50,163 bases of DNA from Actinomycetota bacterium (GCA_003134555.1 PLBO01000149.1:1-50163), one strand, 5' to 3'. Positions 41,179 to 50,163 are shown, counted from the first letter of the stretch. A program made the numbers and translations. Notes: generated by a model not told the origin, from the letters alone.

Positions 41179-43619
41179 GCGCGCACTCTCTCGCCGCCGC
41201 GATCGAGGTCGCGATCGAGACCGATGCCGCGATCGATCTCGCGCAGGTCTTGCGCGGTGAACGCGCGATCGATGCCGATCAGCTCGAGCGGCATCGCGCC
41301 GCCCGCATCGTCGTCGACAGCTTGCTTGATCCCACGGCGCCGCGCCGAGGGATCAAGCACCGATCCGAGTTGAGGCACCAGCACGACGAGCGCGGCTGTC
41401 ACTATCGCAAACGTCCAGTTGTTGATCGTGTGCCGGAAGGCGAGGAACCACACGAGCAGCTCGACGCCGGCGCTCGCGACCAGCATGGCTCTGGCGTCGC
41501 GCATCATCGTCCGCCAGCGAGCGAAGGCGTCGTGGAGGAAGCCGCTCGGGTTGCGACCGAGCCCGATACCGATAAGCGCCGGCAGCAGCGCGGTGAAGTG
41601 CACGAGCCACGCGCTCACGCCGTGCACCGCGGAGTAGTCCTGCCCCAGTTTGGCGATGATCGACTCGAGCGCGACGAAGACGGCTCCGTAGAGCAGCCCC
41701 GCGGTCAATCCGCCCGACACGTAACCGGCGCCCGCCACCACGAGCAGCATCAACATCGTCATCGACTCGAACAGGCCGAACCGGTCGCTCGTGACCGCTC
41801 CGATCTCCTGCGCGAACAAGCAGCCGCCCAAGCCGGCGATGGCGGCGGAGATCATGAACACCGACAACTTGAGCCGGACGATGTTCATGCCGAGCGTCGC
41901 GCACGCGGCCGGGCTGTTCTTCATCGCCGTCAGCCGCCGGCCGTACGCACTCCGGCGCAGGGCGATCATCATCACGCCGAGCACCGCGAACACGACGGCG
42001 AGCAGCAAGAGGAAATTGTCCTGCGGAGTGAAGTCGATACCCAGCAGCTGGGGTCGCGGGACTTGCAGGTTGCCATTGGGGAAGATCGCGCTCCACCGCT
42101 CGCGCTGCAGCCACGAGTTGGTCGCGGCCAGCGCCACCACGGCGCCGGACCCGACGGCGGCGACGGCGGCGCCGCGCGTTCGGTGCGACGAGAAGCCGCG
42201 GTAGACCGCGCCGCATCCGAAGGCGACGAGCAGTATCAACGTCGCGGGGTAGATCCGACGCTCGGCCGCGTACTCCTTGAACAACATCTGTTCGACCGCG
42301 ATCGAGAAGGCGGCGGTCGCAAGCGCGAGATACAACCCGCGTAGGCGCAACGCGGGCAGTGCGATCGCGGCGCCCACGAACGCGGTCGCGACGATGGCGA
42401 TCACGAACGCCATGACCCCGGCCCGGCTCGACGCCGCGTGTCCGACATGGTGGTACAGGACGGTGCCGCCGATTCCCGCGAGCGCCATGGTCGCGAGGCT
42501 CACTTCTCCCGCGTAGCCGACGAGGAGGACGAGCGACAAGATGATGATGGCGGCGGCGAGCGCGTCGCTCAGTGTGAGCAACGGCGACGCGGCCATGATG
42601 CGCGACAGCAGGAAGATGGCGACGACGAGCGCGATGCCACTGATGCACGCGGCCCGCATCGACGGCAACGAAAACCGCTCGCGGGTGCGATACGCCACTG
42701 CGCCGCGCAGGCGGTCCTGGGGCAGAACCAGTAACACGACGAACAGAAGGATCATCGGAACGGCGAGTCGGAGGTTCCCACCCCAGTCGAACGACTTGGG
42801 CATGAGCCCGGTCGGACGCTCGAACGCCATGCGCGTCGCGAAACCCAACACGACGGCCCCGACGAATGTCAGGGGCAGGTTGCGCAAACGACCGAACATC
42901 GCCGCCGCGAACGCGTTGATCACGAGCAGCGTGAGGAGCGTCGAGCTGAGCGACCCACCCTGGAACGGGGTGATGAGGATTCCGGCGAGCGCGGAGAGCG
43001 ACACACCGATCATCCAGCTCACAAGCGACACCCGATCGGGCCGGGCGCCGTTCAGCTCGAGGAGGGGACGATCGTCGACGACCGCGCGCATCGACACCCC
43101 GACGCGAGTGCGGTACAGCAGCAAGCGCAACCCGATGGCGAGCGCGACGGCGACGAGCAGGATCGTCAGGTCGTGCCAGAGGAGCACGACGCCGAACACC
43201 GTCACCTTGTGATCGGCGCCGAAGAAGGGCTGGATCGAGTGCGAGTCGGTCGGTTTCCAGACCCAGTTGGCGAGTCCGATCGCCGCCAGCAGCACTGAGA
43301 TCGGCACGACCAACTTCACGATCTCGGACGTCTCCTGCAGGCCGCGGATCACCACGCGGTAGAGGAGCGCGCCGATGAGCGGCGCGAACACGAGCAGCAC
43401 GAACGCGAGCGCGAGGGGCGCCGGCCAATGCCCCTTCGGAAGCAACGGCCAGGTGTGGCTGTCGTTGACCCGGAGATCCCAGTAGACGTACGCGCACAAC
43501 ATTCCGAGCGCGCCGTGGGCGAAGTTGAACACGCCCGAGGTCGAGTACGTCACGACCAGGCCGCTGGCGGCGATCGCGAACACCGCACCGGTGATCAGAC
43601 CGTTGATCAACAGGTTCAT
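41175..43619 (-). CDS. Fused LivH-LivM ABC transporter permease
   Basis: 814 residues from ATG 43619 (gagg SD 7 nt upstream). The first ~300 residues are LivH-like (MNLLINGLITGAVFAIAASG, then LVVTYSTSGVFNFAHGALGM). From ~385 a LivM-like half follows (LVGYAGEVSLATMALAGIGG, MKNSPAACATLGMNIVRLKL). Both usually separate permeases are joined in one chain, as in several actinobacterial systems. A polar tail of ~55 residues rich in Asp/Arg (IDRGIGLDRDLDRGGERVRA) is extra. Upstream in-frame sequence to 43730 is non-homologous. Confidence 0.92.
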   Translation of the reverse strand: MNLLINGLITGAVFAIAASGLVVTYSTSGVFNFAHGALGMLCAYVYWDLRVNDSHTWPLLPKGHWPAPLALAFVLLVFAPLIGALLYRVVIRGLQETSEIVKLVVPISVLLAAIGLANWVWKPTDSHSIQPFFGADHKVTVFGVVLLWHDLTILLVAVALAIGLRLLLYRTRVGVSMRAVVDDRPLLELNGARPDRVSLVSWMIGVSLSALAGILITPFQGGSLSSTLLTLLVINAFAAAMFGRLRNLPLTFVGAVVLGFATRMAFERPTGLMPKSFDWGGNLRLAVPMILLFVVLLVLPQDRLRGAVAYRTRERFSLPSMRAACISGIALVVAIFLLSRIMAASPLLTLSDALAAAIIILSLVLLVGYAGEVSLATMALAGIGGTVLYHHVGHAASSRAGVMAFVIAIVATAFVGAAIALPALRLRGLYLALATAAFSIAVEQMLFKEYAAERRIYPATLILLVAFGCGAVYRGFSSHRTRGAAVAAVGSGAVVALAATNSWLQRERWSAIFPNGNLQVPRPQLLGIDFTPQDNFLLLLAVVFAVLGVMMIALRRSAYGRRLTAMKNSPAACATLGMNIVRLKLSVFMISAAIAGLGGCLFAQEIGAVTSDRFGLFESMTMLMLLVVAGAGYVSGGLTAGLLYGAVFVALESIIAKLGQDYSAVHGVSAWLVHFTALLPALIGIGLGRNPSGFLHDAFARWRTMMRDARAMLVASAGVELLVWFLAFRHTINNWTFAIVTAALVVLVPQLGSVLDPSARRRGIKQAVDDDAGGAMPLELIGIDRAFTAQDLREIDRGIGLDRDLDRGGERVRA

Positions 43620-43659
43620 TCGGGTCCTCGATGAGCCGCCGCGCCCCGACCGACGCCCG

Positions 43660-45093
43660 CTACTTCGGCGTGAAGGTACCGAACTGGGTAGCCACGCGGT
43701 TGGCGTCGAGCTTGGCCGCGGTGACCGCACTCGTGGTGATGCCCTTGACTAGGTACTTGTCGTTGCAGTCGAACAGCGTGTCGCCGCTGGGAACGACCTT
43801 GACCCACGCTGAACCCGTCAACTTGAGCAGCATGCCGCACTTCGACGCGGTGTTCGACCCGGGGTCGGCAGGGATGTGGAGACCGCCTCCGGTCCAGTCG
43901 GTCTGTTTGGCGGCACTGTCGAGCACGCACTTGGCCGTGACAGCCGAGCCGCACGCCTTCACCCCCGTGGCCCACAACAGGAACGCGGATGCCGCCTGCT
44001 CGCCGAGGAGGCCGATCGTGCCGTGCGACTTGGCGACGAGGTCCGTGTACTGCTTCACCGCCGGCACCTGGGCCGCGAACTCGAACGGCACCCCGGTCAT
44101 ACGCACGTAGACGTTGTCGGCCGCGCCTCCGTTCTGCCCGTTCCACTTGGCGAACGCGGCCGTGTACTGGTTCGGGTCGGTCACCCACGCCTTCGGCGCG
44201 AAGCCCACCTGCTTCGACGCGTTGAGGAAGTTCTCGAGGTTCGGATCGGGTGACCCGACCCAGACAACCGCCTCGACTCCGCACGACTTGAGGGTGCTGG
44301 CGAACGGTTTCCAGTCGGATTCGCCCGCGATGTTGTACTTCTGGTCGCAGGCGAGGAACTTCCAACCGGCTTTCGGATATCCGGCCGCGGCCTTGTCGCG
44401 CGTCTCTAGAGTCGCGGGGAACTCGGCGAAGACGAAGGCGGCCTTCTTCACCGCGTCGGGAAACAGCTGGGCGATTTGGAACGCGGACGAAATTGTCTCC
44501 TCGTCGCCGGGGTTCGGGAGCGGCTGCTGCATGCCCGAACCACTCGCGAACGCGGTCCCGACGGCAAAGCCGGGGATCGTCGACAGCTTGCATGCGATTC
44601 GCGTCTGCTCCTGCCCGGAGTCGAGGACCCAGCCTTGACCGACGAGCATGAACACCTTGTCGTTGCAGGCCTGGGTCATCACCTGCGTGACCTGTAGCAC
44701 CTTCGCGTCGTAGTAATTGCCGACGACCTTGCGGCCGTTGATACCGCCCTGGTCGTTGCACCACTTGATCATCGGCTTGACCGCGTCGGACATCTCCTTG
44801 TCGAGCCCGGGCGCGGCGGAATAGCCGGCGTCGTCGCCGTAACCGATGGTGATCGACGTGTTGGTCACGCCGTTCGCGGTCGCGCCCGTGGCCGATCCCC
44901 GACCACAAGGCGAGACCAGCGTCCCGAACTTGGGAACGACCGGCGCGACGGTGGTAGGCGTGCCAGTACTTCCCGGCGTGACCGCAGACCCGTTGCCGTG
45001 ATTCCCGCCGCACGCGGCGGCCGCCATCCCGATCACGACCACAAGCGTTGCGCGACGCGCGCACGAAACCGTCGGCAGCTTCCGCGAAAACAT
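43660..45093 (-). CDS. Liv-type extracellular substrate-binding lipoprotein
   Basis: 477 residues. Lipoprotein signal with AAAC lipobox (C28 in GMAAAACGGNHG), then a Thr/Pro-rich linker and a type 1 periplasmic-binding fold (TNTSITIGYGDDAGYSAAPG, CNDKVFMLVGQGWVLDSGQE). Several Cys pairs in the mature part suggest disulfides. It is the first gene of the Liv operon; ggggg lies 4 nt before the ATG. The substrate is unknown; the fold binds amino acids, amides, urea or aromatic acids. Confidence 0.9.
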   Translation of the reverse strand: MFSRKLPTVSCARRATLVVVIGMAAAACGGNHGNGSAVTPGSTGTPTTVAPVVPKFGTLVSPCGRGSATGATANGVTNTSITIGYGDDAGYSAAPGLDKEMSDAVKPMIKWCNDQGGINGRKVVGNYYDAKVLQVTQVMTQACNDKVFMLVGQGWVLDSGQEQTRIACKLSTIPGFAVGTAFASGSGMQQPLPNPGDEETISSAFQIAQLFPDAVKKAAFVFAEFPATLETRDKAAAGYPKAGWKFLACDQKYNIAGESDWKPFASTLKSCGVEAVVWVGSPDPNLENFLNASKQVGFAPKAWVTDPNQYTAAFAKWNGQNGGAADNVYVRMTGVPFEFAAQVPAVKQYTDLVAKSHGTIGLLGEQAASAFLLWATGVKACGSAVTAKCVLDSAAKQTDWTGGGLHIPADPGSNTASKCGMLLKLTGSAWVKVVPSGDTLFDCNDKYLVKGITTSAVTAAKLDANRVATQFGTFTPK

Positions 45094-45226
45094 GCAACCC
45101 CCAAGTCACGCGATTTCGGTTCAATCTAAACACATCTCTCTACATCCGCAAGGAGGTGCTGGCCTTGCCCCGTTGGTGCTGTTAGACACGCGAAAAGTCA
45201 CGAGAACCCCGGAGCAGGTGACCCAG
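45094..45226. other. Divergent promoter region with a possible Cys-ending mini-ORF
   Basis: 133 nt between the Liv operon (minus) and the MDR gene (plus). A near-perfect SD (aaggagg) ends at 45156 and lies 8 nt before TTG 45165, which opens a 6-codon frame MPRWCC ending at 45185. The AT-rich ttcaatctaaacacatctct nearby (45120-45139) may carry promoter elements. Confidence 0.4.
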
Positions 45227-46291
45227 ATGCAGAACGCGGATCGCACGATGCGAGCGTGGCGGACACACGAATACGGCCGGCCGACCGAAGTGCTGAAGCT
45301 CGACACGGTGCCCGTCCCGGCACCCGACGCCGGTGAGCTCCGCGTCCGGGTGCAAGCCATCCCGTTCAACCTCAACGACCTCGAACGCATCAACGGCGGC
45401 AACATGATGGTGCGTCCGGAGTTGCCGTACAGCCCGGGCATGGAGGTGATGGGAATCGTCGACGGGTGCGGCGAAGGAACCGACGAGTGGCAGGGCCGCC
45501 GCGTCGTCGCGATGCCGAAAGGCGCCAACGGCGGCTTCGCGGAATACGCGATCTGTCCGGTCGTGTCGACCTTCGACATGCCGGAGTCGATTCCACTGCC
45601 GGGTGCCGCCGCGCTCTACTTCCCGTTTCATCTCGCCTGGCTCGGGCTCTATGACCGCGCCGAGCTCCGAACCGGCGAAAGCGTGCTCATCCACGCGGCC
45701 GCGGGTGGATCGGGGTCGGCCGCGATCCAGCTCGCCAAGCGCGTCGGAGCGCGCGTCTTCGCGACGGCGGGCACCGACGAGAAAGTGCAACTGTGCAAAG
45801 ACCTCGGCGCCGATGTCGCGATCAACTACAACGACGCCGATTTCGCGCAAGTCGTGCTCGCCGAGACCGCGAACCGGGGCGTCGAGGTCGTGTTCGACAA
45901 CGTCGGTGAGGCGGTGATGGAGAAATCGATGCACTGCACCGCCTACAACGGCCGTTACCTGATGATGGGCTTCGCCTCCAACAAACTCGTCGCCGACGAG
46001 CCGTTCATCGTCCCCCGCCGCGTCATGCTCGGGAACTTCAAGTTGTGCGGAGTGCTGCTCGCATACCAGCAACCCGAGATGTCGGAGATGCTGAAGACCG
46101 CAATGGGATGGAACTTCGCGAGTGCGGCGCTCGGCGACAAGATCATGCGCGAGATCGTCCAGCTAGTACTCGACCAGGAGATCAAGCCGGTGGTCGGCCG
46201 GACGATCGACTTCGAAGACATCCCCGCGGCGATCGAAGCCATGGCAGACCGCCGGACGATCGGGCGCACGATCGTGATGCTCGACGACTGA
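45227..46291 (+). CDS. Zinc-independent MDR / NADPH:quinone oxidoreductase-like protein
   Basis: 354 residues. The GroES-like N-terminal half (MRAWRTHEYGRPTEVLKLDT ... FNLNDLERINGG ... YSPGMEVMGIV) lacks the zinc-binding Cys set. The Rossmann part has HAAAGGSGSAAIQLAKRVGA and ATAGTDEKVQLCKDLGADVA. NADPH-linked reduction of quinones, enones or enoyl thioesters is typical. The ATG at 45227 is preceded by aggtg; GTG 45218 and an ORF to 45092 are alternatives with less support. Confidence 0.88.
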   Translation: MQNADRTMRAWRTHEYGRPTEVLKLDTVPVPAPDAGELRVRVQAIPFNLNDLERINGGNMMVRPELPYSPGMEVMGIVDGCGEGTDEWQGRRVVAMPKGANGGFAEYAICPVVSTFDMPESIPLPGAAALYFPFHLAWLGLYDRAELRTGESVLIHAAAGGSGSAAIQLAKRVGARVFATAGTDEKVQLCKDLGADVAINYNDADFAQVVLAETANRGVEVVFDNVGEAVMEKSMHCTAYNGRYLMMGFASNKLVADEPFIVPRRVMLGNFKLCGVLLAYQQPEMSEMLKTAMGWNFASAALGDKIMREIVQLVLDQEIKPVVGRTIDFEDIPAAIEAMADRRTIGRTIVMLDD

Positions 46292-46294
46292 GCC

Positions 46295-46306
46295 GCGAGC
46301 GCTCGC
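46295..46306. terminator. 12-nt palindrome between convergent genes
   Basis: GCGAGCGCTCGC is a perfect palindrome, 4 nt after the MDR stop and 8 nt before the P-type ATPase stop. It could contribute to bidirectional termination, but there is no loop or T-run. Confidence 0.35.
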
Positions 46307-46313
46307 TCTGAGC

Positions 46314-48935
46314 TCAGGGCGGTGGGCCGCCCGCGCGCGGTCCAGGCAGCTTGCCGAGTCGCTGGGATTGACTGAACCGCGCCGCGCGCCGATGGATCCG
46401 GCGAACGTGCTTCGGGCGTTGCTCGGCGACCGGTGCGCCAATCGGATGAGTCCTGTAGAAGAACGCCTTCGCCTGCTCCACGAGCGCGAGGTATGCGAAC
46501 ACGAGCCCGACCAGGATCGGGTAGTACTGCCACGGCAAGCGCGTGAAGCCGAGGTCGTGGCCGAACCACAGGTACGGCAACGTCACACCGATCGCCGGCA
46601 CCACCAACGACGCGACCAGTAGCGACGAGCTCGGGTGGCTGTGCCAGAAGGGTCGCCGGCGAGTGCGTATGACGAAGATCACCAGCGTCTGCGTTGCGAG
46701 CGATTCGACGAACCAGCCGGTCCTGAACTCGGACGCGTGCGCGTGGAGAAGCCCGATCATCACCGCGAACGTAAGAAAGTCGAAGATCGAGCTGAGCGGC
46801 CCGAAGAACACCATGAAGCTGCGGATGAAACCGAGATCCCATGACGAAGGTCGCGCGAGCATCTCCTCGTCGACCTGATCGGTCGGGATCGTCATCTGAC
46901 TCCCGTCGTACAAGAGGTTGTTCAGAAGTATCTGCACCGGGAGCATCGGCAGGAACTTCAAGAACGCCGACGCGGCCGCCGCGCTGAACATGTTCCCGAA
47001 GTTCGACGAGGTGGCCATCAGCACGTACTTGATCGTGTTGGCGAAGATGCGGCGCCCCTCGACTACGCCGTCGGCCAGCACGCCCAGATCCTTGTCGAGC
47101 AGGATGATGTCGGCTGCGTCCTTGGCCACATCAGTGCCCGTATCGACGGATATCCCCACGTCGGCATGGTGAAGCGCGACCGCATCGTTCACGCCGTCAC
47201 CGAGGAACGCGACATCGGCACCGTGCAACCGCTCCACGCGCACGATGCGCGCCTTCGTCTCCGGACCGACCCTCGCGAATATCGATGTCCGGCCGATCGC
47301 GGCGCCCAGCGCATCGTCGTCCATCGCGTCGACCTGCGCACCCGTGAGCGCGTCGACGTCACGAAAGCCGAGATCGCGACACACCTTCACCGCGACCTGG
47401 AGACTGTCGCCGGTGATCACCTTCACCACGATCCCGAGACGATCGAGCCTTGCCAGCGACGCGGCCGCGTCGGCCTTGGGTTGGTCGACGAACACCAGGA
47501 AGCCGACGAGCTCGAGATGCTGTTCGTCGGCGTCGCTCGCGACCGTCAGCTCCGGCGCGAGCCGCGCGCCTACCGCGATGACACGGGCTCCCGCGTCGTA
47601 GAGCTCCGACAGCGTCGCGGCCGCCTCGGCCGGCGCGCCGTCGCTGTGCGCCAGCACACGTTCGGGCTCGCCCTTCACCACCAGCCAGCGGTTCCCGTCC
47701 GGCGCGTCCGCGATCACCGTCGTGAGCCTGCGCTCGTGATCGAAAGAGCGGATCGACACACGCTTCCAGCGCTGCGCTTCTGTAATCGTTGCTTCGTCAG
47801 CCGCATCCCACAACGCGACGTCGAGTGCGTTCCCGCTGACCGCCTTGCGGTCGTCGAGCAACGCCTCGTTGCAGACGAGGCCGAGCAGCTGCGGTCGCGA
47901 TGCCGTCGCAGCGAGCGCATCGAGTGCTCGATCGAAGGTGATGTGCCCCTCGGTCAAAGTCCCCGTCTTGTCGGTGAACAGCAGCGTGATGTTGCCGAGA
48001 TCCTCGATGCTCACCAATCGCTTCACAAGCACCTTCCGTCGCGCGAGCCGCCGCGATCCCGTAGAAAGGCTCACGGTCACGATCGCGGGCAAGAGCTGCG
48101 GCGTGAGACCGATCGCGATCGCGAGCGAGAACAGCAGCGCGTCGACGAACGGGCGATGCAGAACCAAGTTGATGACGAAGATCGACGCGGTCAACACCCC
48201 CGCGACGCGCACGAGCAGGAACGAGAACCGCCGCAAGCCAACCTGGAACGCCGTCTCGGCCGGCCGCTCGCCGAGGCCCGCCGCAATGCGGCCGAAGCCC
48301 GTCCGCATGCCGGTGCGTACGACGACGCCGCGCGCTGATCCTTCGCGCACGATCGTTCCCATCAACGCGCATGATCGACCGCCGTCCGGTACCGCGTCGG
48401 CCGTCTTCTCGACGGGAAGCGACTCTCCGGTGAGCACGGCTTCGTCGCACTCGAGCTCGTCCGTCTCCAACAGGCGAACGTCGGCGGGAACGATGTCACC
48501 GACCGACAGTTGGAGGAGGTCGCCCGGCACGAGCGCGGCAACATCGACCCGCTCGGGTGCGCCGTCGCGAATGACGAGGGCCGTGTGCCGGATCTGAGAA
48601 TGCAGCGCCTCGACTGCCTTTTCGGATCGGAACTCGTTCACGAACCCGAGACCGACCGAGAGGCTGACGATCACGCCGATGATGACGGCGTCGGTCGGGT
48701 CGCCCGTGAAGCCCGACACGGCGGCGGCCGCGAGCAGCAACAACAGGAGCGGATTTCGCAGCTGGCGTGCCAACACTGTCCACGCGCGCGCACCATGACT
48801 GTGCAACGCGTTCGGCCCGTAGACGCTCAGCCGGCGGTGCGCTTCTTCGCCAGACAGTCCGCCCGGACCCGACTCCAGTGCGGCGAGCACGTCGTTGGTT
48901 GACGTGCGCGCGGCGATGTCGAGGTCTTGGAGCAC
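46314..48935 (-). CDS. MgtA-type magnesium-translocating P-type ATPase
   Basis: 873 residues. GTG start at 48935. Motifs: TGES actuator loop (DEAVLTGESLPVEK), DKTGTLTEG with phosphorylated D322, GDGVNDA hinge. The last transmembrane block FGNMFSAAAASAFLKFLPML and PVQILLNNLLYDGSQ is characteristic of type IIIB Mg2+ ATPases. It imports Mg2+ at the plasma membrane at the expense of ATP. A basic C-terminal extension (RPKHVRRIHRRAARFSQSQR) follows the last helix. No Mg2+ riboswitch-like leader is seen. Confidence 0.92.
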   Translation of the reverse strand: MLQDLDIAARTSTNDVLAALESGPGGLSGEEAHRRLSVYGPNALHSHGARAWTVLARQLRNPLLLLLLAAAAVSGFTGDPTDAVIIGVIVSLSVGLGFVNEFRSEKAVEALHSQIRHTALVIRDGAPERVDVAALVPGDLLQLSVGDIVPADVRLLETDELECDEAVLTGESLPVEKTADAVPDGGRSCALMGTIVREGSARGVVVRTGMRTGFGRIAAGLGERPAETAFQVGLRRFSFLLVRVAGVLTASIFVINLVLHRPFVDALLFSLAIAIGLTPQLLPAIVTVSLSTGSRRLARRKVLVKRLVSIEDLGNITLLFTDKTGTLTEGHITFDRALDALAATASRPQLLGLVCNEALLDDRKAVSGNALDVALWDAADEATITEAQRWKRVSIRSFDHERRLTTVIADAPDGNRWLVVKGEPERVLAHSDGAPAEAAATLSELYDAGARVIAVGARLAPELTVASDADEQHLELVGFLVFVDQPKADAAASLARLDRLGIVVKVITGDSLQVAVKVCRDLGFRDVDALTGAQVDAMDDDALGAAIGRTSIFARVGPETKARIVRVERLHGADVAFLGDGVNDAVALHHADVGISVDTGTDVAKDAADIILLDKDLGVLADGVVEGRRIFANTIKYVLMATSSNFGNMFSAAAASAFLKFLPMLPVQILLNNLLYDGSQMTIPTDQVDEEMLARPSSWDLGFIRSFMVFFGPLSSIFDFLTFAVMIGLLHAHASEFRTGWFVESLATQTLVIFVIRTRRRPFWHSHPSSSLLVASLVVPAIGVTLPYLWFGHDLGFTRLPWQYYPILVGLVFAYLALVEQAKAFFYRTHPIGAPVAEQRPKHVRRIHRRAARFSQSQRLGKLPGPRAGGPPP

Positions 48936-49008
48936 CGGTCCCGGACGCTACCCACCGTGGCACGAGGCCGCGTCGTTCTACGGGGCTTCGCCGGCGCGGA
49001 CGCGCTTC

Positions 49009-49614
49009 TCAGTCGCCCGCCGACTCCTCCTCCACTTGCGCTTGCACGACGCCGTTCGAACACGCCGCTTGGATCTTCGAACGGTGGCTGCCGTTCTCGA
49101 ACTCTTGGTCGATGCCGCGGGAGCCCTCCACGTCGACCGTGCGCCGATAGCCGCTCTTCGGCACGGCCGCGACGTACGAGATCGTGTCCGGGCCCGAGCA
49201 GCGGCTCCAGATGGTGCCGCCTTGCGAGGTCGTGACCGTGTTGTGTTCGCCACCCGACGCAGGAGACGGGACCGTCGTCGTCGGCGCGGGCAGTGTCGTC
49301 GATTCCGCCGGCGGAGGCGCGGCGCTGGTTGTCGACACCTCCGACGTCGTCGGCCGCGGAAGGGTCGACGATGGCCTCGACGCGGTCGGAGAACTGACCG
49401 AGGAGGAGCGCGGCGTCGACGGGTGCGCGCTTTCGCTCGTATGCGGTCTCGCTGTCGTCGCGGTCAAGGCGTTGTCGATCGCACGGCGCGAGAGTGAGGA
49501 GACGTTGGGAGCGGCGACGCCGCTCGCGACTCGCCCGACGGCGGCGAACGCGAACGCGACGGCTATGCCGGAGCCGATCATCCATACGCCAGCCAGGAGC
49601 AGTCCGCGCCGCAC
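49009..49614 (-). CDS. Membrane-anchored Ser/Thr/Pro-rich extracytoplasmic protein
   Basis: About 201 residues from GTG 49614 (VRRGLLLAGVWMIGSGIAVA, then FAFAAVGRVASG); the ORF continues upstream to 49734 without homology. There is one N-terminal signal/anchor helix, then ~85 low-complexity residues rich in Ser, Thr and Pro (probably extended, possibly glycosylated). A C-terminal ~65-residue domain follows (GGTIWSRCSGPDTISYVAAV, then PKSGYRRTVDVEG) with two Cys that may form a disulfide. Similar GGTxxxRC proteins lie beside two-component regulators in actinobacteria, from memory. Here a response regulator starts 112 nt away, divergently. Confidence 0.65.
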   Translation of the reverse strand: MRRGLLLAGVWMIGSGIAVAFAFAAVGRVASGVAAPNVSSLSRRAIDNALTATTARPHTSESAHPSTPRSSSVSSPTASRPSSTLPRPTTSEVSTTSAAPPPAESTTLPAPTTTVPSPASGGEHNTVTTSQGGTIWSRCSGPDTISYVAAVPKSGYRRTVDVEGSRGIDQEFENGSHRSKIQAACSNGVVQAQVEEESAGD

Positions 49615-49726
49615 AGGCAGATTGTCGCCCAAACGCGGGGCCTGTAGGTTCAAGCCGAGCCCAAGCCCGTGACAAACTTGACTCGTGCGGCGCCGGACGG
49701 TTCGCGCGAAAGTCCTACCCTGCACT

Positions 49727-50163
49727 ATGGCCAAGGTGCTTATCGTCGAAGACGACGACCGCGTCCGGCTCCCTCTCGTGCACTCGCTGACAGCCCGCGG
49801 CCACTATGTCACCGAGGCTTCATGCGGTCTTCCCGCGCTGCAATCGGTGGTAGACACTCCTCCCGACGTCGTGATCCTCGATCTCGGGCTCCCCGACATC
49901 GACGGTGGCGACCTTCTCAAGATGCTCCGGGCCGTGAGCGGCGTGCCCTTGATCGTCGGCACGGCCCGTGACGACGAACACGAGATCGTGCGACTGCTCG
50001 ACGCAGGCGCTGACGACTACATCGTGAAGCCGTTCTCGGCCGAGCAGGTCGATGCCCGGATCCGTGCTCTCTTGCGCAGAACGTCGAGCGACGAGCCGGT
50101 CCGTGTCGAAGTCGGCGAGCTGGTGATCGACCCCCCGGCGCGAACGGCCGCACTGGCGGGCGA
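49727..50163 (+). CDS. OmpR-type response regulator (3' end outside the window)
   Basis: The first 145 codons are present and open to the edge. The receiver domain is complete: acidic pocket EDDD (8-11), phosphoacceptor D52 in VILDLGLPD, Thr79, and K101 in DYIVKPFSAEQVDARIRALL. After ~118 the sequence VEVGELVIDPPARTAALAG opens an OmpR/PhoB winged-helix DNA-binding domain, which is cut. The partner histidine kinase is probably downstream outside the window. Confidence 0.88.
   Translation, partial: MAKVLIVEDDDRVRLPLVHSLTARGHYVTEASCGLPALQSVVDTPPDVVILDLGLPDIDGGDLLKMLRAVSGVPLIVGTARDDEHEIVRLLDAGADDYIVKPFSAEQVDARIRALLRRTSSDEPVRVEVGELVIDPPARTAALAG

Overview
This is a high-GC bacterial chromosome segment, most likely from an actinobacterium. 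The evidence is the strong G/C third-position bias, the many GTG starts and GTGA/ATGA gene overlaps, a WS/DGAT wax-ester/triacylglycerol synthase, an HbhA-like small protein paired with an Rv0474-like XRE regulator, a SigB/SigF-type sigma factor and a fused LivH-LivM permease. Class level (perhaps Acidimicrobiia) is a guess. I see no tRNA, rRNA, CRISPR array, prophage or intact insertion sequence.

Layout. 1-5375: the end of a probable GH16 glycosidase, a perfect hairpin terminator, then a large secreted mosaic protein (lysyl-oxidase-like, two LamG, six InlB-type repeats, YVTN propeller) behind a structured leader. 5400-8079: a coupled minus-strand operon of a carboxymuconolactone-decarboxylase-like protein and two tandem Gfo/Idh/MocA oxidoreductases. 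It diverges from a coupled pair of LuxR-type regulators (8388-10237). 10234-15577: stress-type sigma factor, aldo/keto reductase, TauD-like dioxygenase, an MFS protein fused to a cyclic-nucleotide-binding (CNB) domain, and an SDR. 15612-16353: XRE regulator, HbhA-like protein and a divergent promoter with an operator-like palindrome, then a patatin-like lipase.

17326-31583 is the most unusual part. A second MFS-CNB fusion, a 2406-residue secreted protein, a soluble-adenylyl-cyclase-like protein with two cyclase domains, an AAA-type ATPase and TPR-like repeats, and a WS/DGAT acyltransferase lie head to tail on the minus strand. The last three are separated by 4 nt and by a TGATG overlap. The giant protein carries 20 copies of the pentapeptide GVGHT, in phase with pentapeptide-repeat-like units, plus a C25/gingipain-like peptidase fold, Ig-like domains and a PxKF-like tail. 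A cyclase next to such a protein, and two CNB-fused transporters in one 50 kb window, suggest a local cyclic-nucleotide circuit. That is inference.

31632-39315: an unusual small CxC...C protein, cytochrome bd oxidase (cydAB), MscS with a 29-residue membrane microprotein overlapping its stop, a nitronate monooxygenase, two 5'-truncated divergent gene remnants that look like a deletion scar, a TetR regulator and a sulfotransferase with a probable leaderless promoter. 39319-45093: a complete branched-chain amino-acid-type (Liv) ABC importer operon (binding lipoprotein, fused permease, LivG, LivF, small membrane protein). 45227-50163: a quinone-oxidoreductase-like MDR protein, an MgtA-type P-type ATPase, a membrane-anchored Thr/Ser/Pro-rich protein, and the start of an OmpR-type response regulator cut by the window edge.
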